Assembly: GCF_024807655.1 (NCBI RefSeq)
Contig: NZ_JANUCR010000002.1
Coordinates: 186,001 to 250,000 of the forward strand
Reading direction: 5' to 3'
DNA: 64,000 nucleotides
From: Methanococcus voltae
GTDB lineage: Archaea > AGJL01 > Methanococci > Methanococcales > Methanococcaceae
The position numbers and the translations under genes were made by a program. A model generated the notes under the pieces. The model saw only the letters and a list, made by a program, of their open reading frames with translations, did no database searches and was not told the origin of the DNA. Position 1 is the first letter of the stretch, and each line of letters begins with the position of its first letter. Below are positions 49,003 to 57,072 of the stretch, piece by piece.

Positions 49003-49577
49003 TAATTAACAAATTTAAACGAATTAGTAATTATTATGTGAATAACTACCCGCATCAAAATATAGGGCGATTAATCGCCCGTGGGGGGGAATATTTAAAA
49101 AATATAATAAGTATTTCAGGGCAAGGTACTTATTATAATATCAATAGTCCGACCAATAGTACCAATAAAGTTGGATTATCAACAACTAAAACAAATATTG
49201 ATACACTATTAACTAATGAAATTAATATATTATATCATAACTCAGACACACTAAATTTAGCAATATATGAAGACGACGAATTAATATTTTTCAGTAATGG
49301 AATATCCGGCGGAATATTCCTAATATTAGAAAAGAACGAGAGTTCAACGTATACAGCGACGACAAACGGTTCAGCAGATTTATTCGAAAGAAATATTACA
49401 AAAATTAATCAAACTCAAAATTTTACAGAAAATTTTACAGAAAATTTTAGTAAATACCCCCAAGATACAACGACACAAAATAATCTAATATTCTGTGTTG
49501 GAGAGGGTCAAATTGAAATATTTTCAAAAAGAACCGTAGACACAGACCCTACCGATTTTATAGATGTGATAGAATGA
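48999..49577 (+). CDS. Element protein of 192 aa, possible surface protein
   Basis: A 192-aa protein without membrane helix. A basic, Tyr/Asn-rich start is followed by a Ser/Thr/Asn-rich, strand-rich body (NEINILYHNSDTLNLAIYEDDELIFFSNG, GGIFLILEKNESSTYTATTNG). Residues near 145-160 repeat (NFTENFTENF), with N-x-T glycosylation-type sites. A decoration or receptor-binding protein is conceivable; no homology is recognised. Confidence 0.6.
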   Translation: MIINKFKRISNYYVNNYPHQNIGRLIARGGEYLKNIISISGQGTYYNINSPTNSTNKVGLSTTKTNIDTLLTNEINILYHNSDTLNLAIYEDDELIFFSNGISGGIFLILEKNESSTYTATTNGSADLFERNITKINQTQNFTENFTENFSKYPQDTTTQNNLIFCVGEGQIEIFSKRTVDTDPTDFIDVIE

Positions 49578-49681
49578 TATTTTATAATTATGAACTTGGA
49601 AAAATTTTTAAAATAGAAAATGGGGAAAAAGTAGAATATACCCCACCAGTAGAAGAACCTACCGAAGAGGTTCAAGAATGA
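49574..49681 (+). CDS. 35-aa acidic protein, last of the run
   Basis: A short gene, MIFYNYELGKIFKIENGEKV followed by EYTPPVEEPTEEVQE, overlapping the previous stop as ATGA. The coupling is the main evidence; the sequence itself has no known family. It closes the block that began at 46468. Confidence 0.5.
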   Translation: MIFYNYELGKIFKIENGEKVEYTPPVEEPTEEVQE

Positions 49682-49802
49682 AAATTATAAAATAATAGTT
49701 AATTAATTTATTTTTGTATTATTTTTTTAATTATTTTTATTTTAAAATGTTAATTAAGTTACCCTAATATATTATAATATTATATGATATATTGGTGATA
49801 TT

Positions 49803-50087
49803 TTGAAAACAAAATTATGTTTAATAATTGGATTACTTGGAATTGTTTTAATTAGTGGTTGTACAAGTAATAAAATATCTATAAGTGGTAGTGATACGGA
49901 ACGTACTGTTTCAGGTCAGAATTTAGATATTGAGATAAGTGGAATAGATAACCATATTGTAGTTGCTAAAGGTTCGACAGTTAATAGTATATCCATAAGT
50001 GGTATAGATAATATTGTTGAAATACCTGAAGGTCAAACTCCATACATTGACCATAGTGGAATAGATGTACAAATAATATATTATTAA
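49803..50087 (+). CDS. DUF3060-like lipoprotein
   Basis: A 94-aa secreted lipoprotein: signal KLCLIIGLLGIVLISGC with lipobox LISGC, then repeated ISISGSD / IEISGIDNHIVV / ISISGIDNIVEI units, a short beta-helix of DUF3060 type. TTG start with GGTGAT upstream. Set off from the virion run by 120 bp, so it may be cargo expressed in the lysogen, for example in surface change or superinfection exclusion; that role is inference. Confidence 0.7.
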   Translation: MKTKLCLIIGLLGIVLISGCTSNKISISGSDTERTVSGQNLDIEISGIDNHIVVAKGSTVNSISISGIDNIVEIPEGQTPYIDHSGIDVQIIYY

Positions 50088-50128
50088 TTTTTTAATCTTT
50101 TTTAAAATAGTTTTTTTATTAATTAAAA

Positions 50129-50151
50129 GTATGGGGTGGTTAGCCCCATAC
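50129..50151. repeat. Perfect 8-bp hairpin after the lipoprotein gene
   Basis: GTATGGGG and CCCCATAC pair perfectly around the loop TGGTTAG. It lies 41 bp after the lipoprotein stop. It could be a terminator-like structure or an HUH nicking hairpin; neither is proven. Confidence 0.85.
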
Positions 50152-50170
50152 GGTTAAAATCTCAAACGAT

Positions 50171-50190
50171 GTACATAGTCGACTATATAC
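50171..50190. repeat. Imperfect 20-bp palindrome
   Basis: The central 12 bases ATAGTCGACTAT (50175-50186) form a perfect palindrome, extended by GTA/TAC after one mismatch. Suits binding of a dimeric protein. Confidence 0.85.
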
Positions 50191-50279
50191 AATAATCTAT
50201 TTTGAAAGATAGCTATATAAATATATCGCTTTATGATGATGTCCAATATTTATATATAAAAAGTTGTCTAATTATTATA

Positions 50280-50363
50280 TAGTTGGTAAATTAATTTTAC
50301 AAAAAAGGATGAAACACGTTAAAGTTAATAATTTAGAGTTTTAAAAACTCTAAATACCAACTA
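50280..50363 (+). ncRNA. Candidate structured RNA or origin fold
   Basis: TAGTTGGTA (50280-50288) pairs with TACCAACTA (50355-50363). Directly inside the 3' arm is a near-perfect 23-base hairpin, TTTAGAGTTTT / AAAACTCTAAA (50332-50354). ATTTATATATAAA at about 50249-50261 is a box A, 25 bp before the fold. The layout suits a short structured transcript; equally it could be single-strand origin structure for the Rep. Confidence 0.45.
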
Positions 50364-50376
50364 ATAAAAAACCAAC

Positions 50377-50405
50377 GTACTAAATAGTACAATAAATAGT
50401 ACAAT
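50377..50405. repeat. Iteron-like repeats and palindrome
   Basis: The palindrome GTACTAAATAGTAC (50377-50390) is followed by two tandem copies of AAATAGTACAAT (50382-50393, 50394-50405). Short iterons beside stem-loops are usual at Rep origins. Confidence 0.8.
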
Positions 50406-50485
50406 ATATACTTTGAACTACTAACTATTTAAAATAAGTACATTATGCGATTAATACAATTGTCGACGTGATATAAACCATTTTA

Positions 50486-50562
50486 TATACATTTTGTCTG
50501 CTTTATATACTAACGTCAAATAACTGTAAAATGTGCTTTTTTTAAAATTAATGGTTAAAATA
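50486..50562. repeat. Right copy of the perfect 77-bp direct repeat
   Basis: Identical to 42773-42849. Sequence diverges immediately on both sides (A against T before, A against G after), so the repeat is sharply bounded. Confidence 0.97.
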
Positions 50563-50896
50563 AATGTTTCGTAATCCTTTAAAAAACCTGCAATACTTTC
50601 CTATGATGTATTAATTCATATGGTTTTAAAGGTTTAACTTCATAATATGGTAGTATGTTGCTAAAATAGTGTAAAAAACTAAGATATGCATACATATACA
50701 TACGGATACGATAGAATATAATATCTTTTAACTTATAAAATTTATAAAATTTATAAAATAGCTTCTTTTTAATTTAGCATTGTTTTATCATTGTTTTAAT
50801 GTATTTTAAAATAATATATGATATATTAACAATATCTGTAAATAATCAATTAAAAAAGAAAAAAAGTATTTTGAATTAATAATTTTAATTATATAA

Positions 50897-51817
50897 TTAA
50901 TTCATATCTTTTGTCCATTCTGCAACTGCTTCAGGGTTATTTGCAACCCATTCTTTAGCAACTTCTGAAGGTTCTTCGTTTAAATCACTGTATTTATATA
51001 TCCATTCACTTTGTGTAGCAGATGATATATTGAATTTTTGGAAGAATGAGTATACTTCTGGATTATCATCTTTGAAGTCTTTTCTAACGATGGTATATAC
51101 TTGTTCTGTACCGCCGTATACATTTTCAGGGTCTTCCAACATTGTAATGTTAAATTTAACAAATGCGGAATGAGGTTCCCAAAGTGTAACTACAACAAAC
51201 TCTTCGTTTTTAATTGATTTATCTAATTCAGCAATCATAGCAGGAGTACTACTTGTTTTTAACTTGTAGTTATTTAATTCATAATCAGTAATTGCTTTTT
51301 CAGTGTTTATTACAACACCAGCACCAGGTTCAATACCTATGATTGTGCCATCAAATTTATCACCATTACCTTTTAAGTCTGCAATGGTGGTTATTCCACT
51401 ATCATATACGTAATTAGGTACGGCTAAACCAACACAAGCTACATCTAAGTTAGCGTTTGCTTTATCTAATTTATCACCGTACTGTTTCCAATATTCTGCG
51501 TGGGTTACTGGCAACCAACCTGCAAGTGTACCATCTAATTCTCCATCGGCCAATTGGGCGTAAACAATACCTGCATCTAATTTAACTAATTCAACAGTAT
51601 ATCCTTTTGATTCAAGGATTTCTTTTACTACTTCTGATTTAACTGTAACTCCTGGCCAAGGAGGTAATCCTAATTTTACGACTTTTTCGTCAGTTTTGTC
51701 TGCTGTATCATCAGACCCAACACATCCTGCAAATGATACCATTATGCTAATTAAAGCAACTAATAATATTTTTGCAACATTTGAATTTTTTAAATAATTC
51801 ACTGGTTTAATATCCAA
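50897..51817 (-). CDS. opuAC: Glycine betaine ABC transporter, substrate-binding lipoprotein
   Basis: A 306-aa OpuAC/ProX-type binding protein. Signal with lipobox VSFAGC (about residue 32), then mature sequence VKLGLPPWPGVTVKSEVV and DAGIVYAQLADGELDGTLAGWLP, typical of betaine binders whose Trp/Tyr residues form the aromatic cage. Third gene of opuAA-opuAB-opuAC on the minus strand. Imports compatible solutes in osmotic stress. Confidence 0.92.
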   Translation of the reverse strand: MDIKPVNYLKNSNVAKILLVALISIMVSFAGCVGSDDTADKTDEKVVKLGLPPWPGVTVKSEVVKEILESKGYTVELVKLDAGIVYAQLADGELDGTLAGWLPVTHAEYWKQYGDKLDKANANLDVACVGLAVPNYVYDSGITTIADLKGNGDKFDGTIIGIEPGAGVVINTEKAITDYELNNYKLKTSSTPAMIAELDKSIKNEEFVVVTLWEPHSAFVKFNITMLEDPENVYGGTEQVYTIVRKDFKDDNPEVYSFFQKFNISSATQSEWIYKYSDLNEEPSEVAKEWVANNPEAVAEWTKDMN

Positions 51818-51918
51818 ATTAACACCTTTGATTTTATTATAATTTAAATAAATATTGATTAATATTTATTAATATCAATTAATATCAATTAATAAATTTA
51901 ATACAATTATTGTCAATA

Positions 51919-52755
51919 TTAACTATTTTTAACAAGATTTCTGGTAATTCTATCAAAAATCACTGCTAAAAATGTTACAGCGATGCCCGCTTCAAGTGCA
52001 GGGGCTAAACTATATCTCTGAATTCCAGAGATAATGGAATCTCCCAATCCACCTGAACCAATAAATCCAGAAATTACAACCATTGAGAATGAAAGTAATA
52101 TCGTTTGATTTATTCCCATAAGTATGGAAGGCATAGCCGTAGGTAATTCTATTTTGGTCAATATCTGCCAAGAAGTTGCCCCAAAAGATTCCCCAACTTC
52201 TACGAGCTGGTCTGAAACCTGTTCAATACCCAAAGCGGTTAATCTAATAGTGGGGGGCATAGCAAATATGACTGTTGACAAAACCCCTGGAGCAACACCA
52301 GTACCAAAGAATAATACGGCAGGTATCAAATACGCCAAAGATGGCAAGGTTTGCATAAAGTCAAGCAATGGGTTAAGTAATAATTCAACTTTCTTACTTC
52401 GAGCTTTCATTATGCCCAATGGTATACCAAAAATCAACGCTATTAAAGTTGACGTTATTATTAAAGCAAGAGTATTCATTGAGATTTCCCAAAGACCCAT
52501 GCTAATAATTGCCAACAAAAATACAATTGTAAAAGGAACGGTTTTTAAATTAACAACTTTCCAAACAATTAACGCTATAATTGCTACAAATAATAAAGGG
52601 GGAATTATTAAAAGTCCATCGTTAAAAAGAACTACTATTTGTTTAATAATTTCAGATAATCCATCGAAAAACCAAGAATAATTATCAACGAGATAATTAA
52701 TAAGGTCTACGAGTAAATTACCTATTTCAATTTTAGGAATTAATTCTTCGTACAA
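51919..52755 (-). CDS. opuAB: Glycine betaine ABC transporter, permease
   Basis: A 278-aa membrane permease with six or so helices. The EAA-like loop is visible in GESFGATSWQILTKIELPTAMPSILMGINQTILLSFSMV, with GSGGLGDSI following. N-terminal helices start after a periplasmic/amphipathic stretch. Works with OpuAA and OpuAC, 101 bp upstream of the latter. Confidence 0.93.
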   Translation of the reverse strand: MYEELIPKIEIGNLLVDLINYLVDNYSWFFDGLSEIIKQIVVLFNDGLLIIPPLLFVAIIALIVWKVVNLKTVPFTIVFLLAIISMGLWEISMNTLALIITSTLIALIFGIPLGIMKARSKKVELLLNPLLDFMQTLPSLAYLIPAVLFFGTGVAPGVLSTVIFAMPPTIRLTALGIEQVSDQLVEVGESFGATSWQILTKIELPTAMPSILMGINQTILLSFSMVVISGFIGSGGLGDSIISGIQRYSLAPALEAGIAVTFLAVIFDRITRNLVKNS

Positions 52756-52948
52756 GATTTCACTCTCTAATTCTGTGTTTTTCCATTTTTAATAATGTAT
52801 TGTACATTATTTTGAATTTCGATATTCGTTTCAATTTTATTTTTAATTTTTAAGATTATAATTTATTTTTAGATTTATTTTTAATTTTTTGTCCGTTTTT
52901 TAAATTATTAGTTTTAACTTGTCAACTAATATAGTCAACTAATATGGG

Positions 52949-54106
52949 TTAGTCTTTAATTATCTCTACAACGTCTTTTAAGTCTACATAGCCCATAAAT
53001 ACACCATCTATATCAATAACTGGTACGGGGTGTTCCGATGTTATAAATACTGGTAGTACCTGATTTATTGTTTTAATATCTTCCACAGATTTAGTTTTAA
53101 TAATACAATCTGCAACAGATTTGCAAGATTTTAATTGCTCAGTTTCAACAATACCCACATATTTACCCTGGTCTAAAACATAGGCATAATCCATTTCTAA
53201 TTTTTCAAGAGCCTTCATTGCCGAAGAAATTTCCGTATCAATAGTAATGGTCATTTTTGGCTTTTTCATTAACATTTCTACCCTAATAACTGTAGTTTTG
53301 TCAACTTCTTTAACAAAAGACTCTACAAAATCGTTTGCAGGCTCTAAAAGTATCTGTTCCGGTGTACCCATTTGAACAAGTTCTCCCTGTTCATTTAATA
53401 TCATAATTTTATCCCCAAGTTTAATAGCCTCATTTAAATCGTGGGTGATAAATATAATAGTCTTTTTCATTCTCTTTTGGATTTTAAGCAATAGTTCTTG
53501 CATTTCTACCCGTATGATAGGGTCTAACGCACTAAATGGCTCATCCATTAATAATATCTTAGGGTCGATTGACAAAGCTCTTGCAATACCCACACGTTGT
53601 TGCATACCGCCACTTAACTCTGTTATCTTACTCTGTTCCCAGCCTGATAAACCAACTAAATCAATAGCTTTTTCAGATTTTTCATATCGTTCATTTTGAG
53701 GCATTTTTTGAACTTCTAATCCTAACGCTACGTTATCTAAAACAGTTCTATTCGGTAATAATCCAAATTTTTGAAAAACCATTCCAAAATACTTTGTTCG
53801 AATTTCTCTTAATTCTTTTTTCGATAATGTGCAGATATCCGTACCATCGATTAATATATTACCACTCGTAGTAGGGATTAATCTGTTTATACATCGTAAT
53901 AATGTTGACTTACCACTTCCTGAAAGACCCATTACAACGAATATTTCACCTTCTTCAACATCAAAATTGATATTCCTAAGGCCTACCACATTACCAATTT
54001 TTTCCTTGATTTCTGTTCTATTTAACCCTTCTTCGATTAAAGGGTAAGCTTTTTCAGGCTTTTTACCAAAAATCTTATATAACTTATTTACTTCTATAAG
54101 TGTCAT
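52949..54106 (-). CDS. opuAA: Glycine betaine ABC transporter, ATPase with CBS domains
   Basis: A 385-aa ATPase: Walker A GLSGSGKST, Q-loop GMVFQKFGLLPN, signature LSGGMQQRVGIARAL, Walker B ILLMDEPFSALDP and H-loop ITHDLNEA. Residues about 265-385 are two CBS modules (MKKPKMTITIDTEISSAMKALEKLEMDYAYVLD..., QVLPVFITSEHPVPVIDIDG), which sense ionic strength in OpuA. RBS AGGAGATTT. Confidence 0.95.
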   Translation of the reverse strand: MTLIEVNKLYKIFGKKPEKAYPLIEEGLNRTEIKEKIGNVVGLRNINFDVEEGEIFVVMGLSGSGKSTLLRCINRLIPTTSGNILIDGTDICTLSKKELREIRTKYFGMVFQKFGLLPNRTVLDNVALGLEVQKMPQNERYEKSEKAIDLVGLSGWEQSKITELSGGMQQRVGIARALSIDPKILLMDEPFSALDPIIRVEMQELLLKIQKRMKKTIIFITHDLNEAIKLGDKIMILNEQGELVQMGTPEQILLEPANDFVESFVKEVDKTTVIRVEMLMKKPKMTITIDTEISSAMKALEKLEMDYAYVLDQGKYVGIVETEQLKSCKSVADCIIKTKSVEDIKTINQVLPVFITSEHPVPVIDIDGVFMGYVDLKDVVEIIKD

Positions 54107-54579
54107 TAAATCTCCTCTAAAATAAAAAAATATGGATTTTAAATAATTTTTTAATATTTCGTAATTTTTCCATATAATTTGTAAGTCTGAATTGTAAATC
54201 TAAAAACAATTTTAAATATAATTTTAAAAACGATTTTTTAAAATCACGATTAAAAACATAATCTTTATTTTATTTTTTACCCTTTATATAATTATGGGAA
54301 AAAGTTTATATACTATTAATTTTGAAAACCCCGAATATGTCATATTTTTTCATAATATGCCTTATTTCTAAAGATTTATAAAATGAATAGGAATACCCCT
54401 ATAAGTAGTAGTATGTACGGCATACTGTAAAAAAATCACATTTAAATATATAACCCGTATTTTACTATTAAAATAACATTTATGGGTTATTTCATAAAAA
54501 ATAAGATGTATTATGTACATTTAATTGATAAAATAGTATTTATAGTAAATTTAATCAAATAATAATCTGTTTAAATGTT
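54107..54579. other. Intergenic region with opuA promoter
   Basis: About 470 AT-rich bases. On the minus strand GTATATAAAC (about 54311-54320) and TTATATAAAG (about 54286-54295) are candidate box A elements for opuAA, giving a leader of 150 nt or more. No ORF or RNA motif is seen. Confidence 0.45.
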
Positions 54580-55140
54580 TTATTCAACTTTTAAAACATT
54601 AAATTTGGTTTCATTGGAAAATATGCCCTTTTTTAAAAGATAATCGGATTTTAAATTCAATGTACCCGTATTCTTATCTATTTGAACGTTTATATCTATA
54701 CCTTCGCCAGTATCCTTTAACAAATATGATATAATATACTTATTACTTTTATTTTCAAATTTATACGGTATTTGTATCTGATTTGATTTATTATCGTTTA
54801 AATCTTTTAAATAAATGTTTACTTTTTCATTGTCGTAGAATGTTAAATTTAATAAATATTTTTTATACTCATTATGATTATTATGATTATTATGATTATT
54901 ATACTCACTATATTCGTTATTTTTTAAATTTTGATTATCGTCAGAAATATTAATTTCATAGATATAACTTGAAATTTTATTGCTGGAATTGTCTATACAC
55001 CCACAAAATGAAATTAAAAAAGGAGGTAGTAAAGAAAAACATATTATTAAAATAAATATGGAAGTATATGTACTGTTTTTTCTGTTTTTCTGTTTTTTCT
55101 TAGTTTTTAATGATTTTTCCAGTAATGGACCTCTTACCAT
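54580..55140 (-). CDS. Predicted lipoprotein with His/Asn repeat
   Basis: A 186-aa protein: Lys-rich start, hydrophobic segment (SIFILIICFSLLPPFLISF), lipobox-like FCGC, then a polar domain. Residues about 80-91 are NNHNNHNNHN, coded by a 9-bp tandem repeat at about 54874-54900. The C-terminal half is beta-rich. Its start overlaps the 3' end of the radical SAM gene by 41 bp, with GAGGTAATAGGTT ahead, so it is coupled to it. Family unknown. Confidence 0.6.
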   Translation of the reverse strand: MVRGPLLEKSLKTKKKQKNRKNSTYTSIFILIICFSLLPPFLISFCGCIDNSSNKISSYIYEINISDDNQNLKNNEYSEYNNHNNHNNHNEYKKYLLNLTFYDNEKVNIYLKDLNDNKSNQIQIPYKFENKSNKYIISYLLKDTGEGIDINVQIDKNTGTLNLKSDYLLKKGIFSNETKFNVLKVE

Positions 55141-56761
55141 AACCTATTACCTCAATATCAAAGTATTTCCCTATTTCAATAATTTTTTTATCTTCATCGC
55201 TTGAGGTATCAATCCCTATAAGTAAAGGATAACTTCCAAATTGGCGACCAAAATATAAATTATCTCGCTCTTTAAGTTCAATGAACACGTTTTTTAAAAC
55301 CGTACCTTTTGGAACCATTCTTTTTAACATTGGATTGTCTACTTCATTTCTAATCTTCTCACGGAATGTTAAAAACTTATGTCTGAATTTTTGAGCTTTT
55401 TTGATATCTTTTTCAGTAATATTCGTACCAAAGAAAGGCACAACCTGACGTATGTTTATCCTTCTTAACATATAACCCAAGTCATATATTTCCTTAAGAT
55501 TTTCGTAGTTTGTTTCAAAAGTGTTCTTATTTTCTCCTTTAAGTCCAAATAATAGATTTATACCGGGTAATAAATAAGGAAGTCCTGTATCGCTCCTTTT
55601 ACCGCCTTCTTCATTAAGTATTTGTACAGCGTTAAACACATCTTCAGGTTCTGTAAGTAAACAATTTTTTTCAATAACTTTTTTATCAAAACTTTCAACA
55701 CCAAAAGCTGCAGTATTGCCACCCGTACAATACTTTACAAGTGTTTTAGCAATTTCTCGACTTTCTATTTCGTGCCGTGCAATTACGGAAGGGTTTGCGT
55801 TATCAATATGCAGTATTTTGGGATTTGCTACATCGACTATACCTTTAAACAATTTTTCAAGTGCTTCAGGATTTGGTTTAGGTATCTCGTATTTTTCAGA
55901 CTCCTCACTCATATATGAAAATATACACGGTTGACGACCTACACGATAATATTTAATACCGTTTTGTGCAAGTGCCTTTACTTCGTCTATTACATCTGAA
56001 ATAATTCTAAATTTTGGGCTTCCATAACGTTTTGGTTCTGTACAGAAGCTACATCCACAATTGCAATTACTATCGTAATTATCATTAAAGTTATTTCCTT
56101 CGGCACTTAAAGCACGGGAGCAACCCCTATATGTTTCAATTTCTAATATTATATTTGGATAATTCGGGTGCATTTTTACAATATTTGCCCCCAATATCGC
56201 AAATTCGCTAATTTCATCATATTTACGTGTTTTTAACGGATTAATTTTTAAATTTATTTTTGAAACAGTATCCTTTTTATTATTTGTATCGATTAACTTA
56301 TTTTCCACAAATTCGGAAATTATGTCATTTAATACAATTTCAATATCTCCCTCAACTACAAAATCAAAGAAATATTTTAAATTATCGTCATTATTTATTT
56401 TACCGCCTTCCATAGAAGACCCGAATTTAGTGGCTACAGGACCGCCAAGCATTTTATATCCTTTAAAATTGTGCATAAGTGAAACAAATTCCCTAAGGGT
56501 TGCAGGATTTGCATTAATATACTTTCCAGGTGTGTGAAATCCACAAATGGCAATTATGGCATCATATCTATTTAAATAATCAATTCCTTTGCCATTATAT
56601 TCTTTTAAATCTTCCCTAAGTTTGTCAATAGTCGTATAATGGACTTCTTGTTTATATTTATATAATACCCCGGCAACATATCGGGGATAGGTGCCCATAT
56701 AAGGGGGAACTCCAAGTCCTGCAGGTTCGTCAGTGTATCCATCAAGTATTAAAAATCTCAT
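55100..56761 (-). CDS. Radical SAM protein (B12-domain-like N-terminus)
   Basis: A 553-aa radical SAM enzyme. The N-terminal 200 residues resemble a cobalamin-binding-type Rossmann domain (AIIAICGFHTPGKYINA, MLGGPVA). The cluster motif is C-x3-C-x2-C in CNCGCSFCTEPKRYG (about 232-239), preceded by an Asn-rich insertion (GNNFNDNYDSN). The middle has GGNTAAFGVESFD and LPGINLLFGLKGE; the C-terminus resembles a TRAM-like beta fold. The substrate is unknown; it is possibly a methylthiolase or methylase relative. Confidence 0.8.
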   Translation of the reverse strand: MRFLILDGYTDEPAGLGVPPYMGTYPRYVAGVLYKYKQEVHYTTIDKLREDLKEYNGKGIDYLNRYDAIIAICGFHTPGKYINANPATLREFVSLMHNFKGYKMLGGPVATKFGSSMEGGKINNDDNLKYFFDFVVEGDIEIVLNDIISEFVENKLIDTNNKKDTVSKINLKINPLKTRKYDEISEFAILGANIVKMHPNYPNIILEIETYRGCSRALSAEGNNFNDNYDSNCNCGCSFCTEPKRYGSPKFRIISDVIDEVKALAQNGIKYYRVGRQPCIFSYMSEESEKYEIPKPNPEALEKLFKGIVDVANPKILHIDNANPSVIARHEIESREIAKTLVKYCTGGNTAAFGVESFDKKVIEKNCLLTEPEDVFNAVQILNEEGGKRSDTGLPYLLPGINLLFGLKGENKNTFETNYENLKEIYDLGYMLRRINIRQVVPFFGTNITEKDIKKAQKFRHKFLTFREKIRNEVDNPMLKRMVPKGTVLKNVFIELKERDNLYFGRQFGSYPLLIGIDTSSDEDKKIIEIGKYFDIEVIGYGKRSITGKIIKN

Positions 56762-56898
56762 AATTTCCCTTAGTTTTTAAATTTATTTTTTTATTTTTAT
56801 TAATTTATCAATTCATCAACTTATTATTTTATAATTTGATATTTTTTGTACTAAATTTTTAAATTTATTTTTAAGTTTTTAATTCTAAATAGAATAAT

Positions 56899-56910
56899 AA
56901 TATATATTAA
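56899..56910 (+). promoter_or_regulatory. TATA-like element ahead of the candidate guide RNA
   Basis: AATATATATTAA on the plus strand, about 60 bp before the C box at 56967. A start about 25 bp downstream would fall near 56930. A 13-bp tandem repeat (unit close to TAATTAACAATAG) covers 56908-56945, between box and RNA. Confidence 0.35.
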
Positions 56911-56960
56911 TTAACAATAGTAATTAACAATAGTAATTAACAATATGGTAAATTAGTTTT

Positions 56961-57072
56961 AAGCCGATGATGAATTAAGCTATCTGAATATTCATTTTTA
57001 TTGAAATGGTATTTATTATCTTTTTCAATCAAGTATGAATATGTATGATGAACCGTATGAGCTCTGAGGCTT
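56961..57072 (+). ncRNA. Candidate C/D box guide RNA with structured D'-C' spacer
   Basis: In order: stem AAGCC (56961-56965), C box ATGATGA (56967-56973), 10-nt guide, D' box CTGA (56984-56987), spacer, C' box ATGATGA (57045-57051), 12-nt guide, D box CTGA (57064-57067), closing stem GGCTT (57068-57072). All four boxes match consensus. The 57-nt spacer folds: ATATTCAT (56988-56995) pairs with ATGAATAT (57035-57042), and ATTGAAA (57000-57006) with TTTCAAT (57023-57029). Archaeal spacers are usually a few nt, so this is unusual. A TTAACC/GGTTAA hairpin follows at 57072-57088. Expression is untested. Confidence 0.65.

Larger units (their letters stand above)
50088..50896. other. Right noncoding end of the element and host junction
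   Basis: About 800 bases without a gene. Up to 50562 it is rich in hairpins, palindromes, iterons, a further leader-like copy (TCTCAAACGATG, 50160-50171) and the right 77-bp repeat. Beyond 50563 it is ordinary AT-rich sequence, with one imperfect inverted repeat (CCTTTAAAAAACC with GGTTTTAAAGG, about 50576-50630), up to the opuAC stop. Confidence 0.7.

Noticed and set aside
46789-49577. Double jelly-roll (PRD1/STIV-type) major capsid protein
   Set aside because: The longest product in the virion run is 192 aa, too short for a double jelly roll; no fusion or frameshift was found that would join neighbours.
50310-50346. Short ORF MKHVKVNNLEF inside the structured block
   Set aside because: Eleven codons after AAGGATG; too short and fully overlapped by the hairpins. 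No sign of an attenuator downstream.
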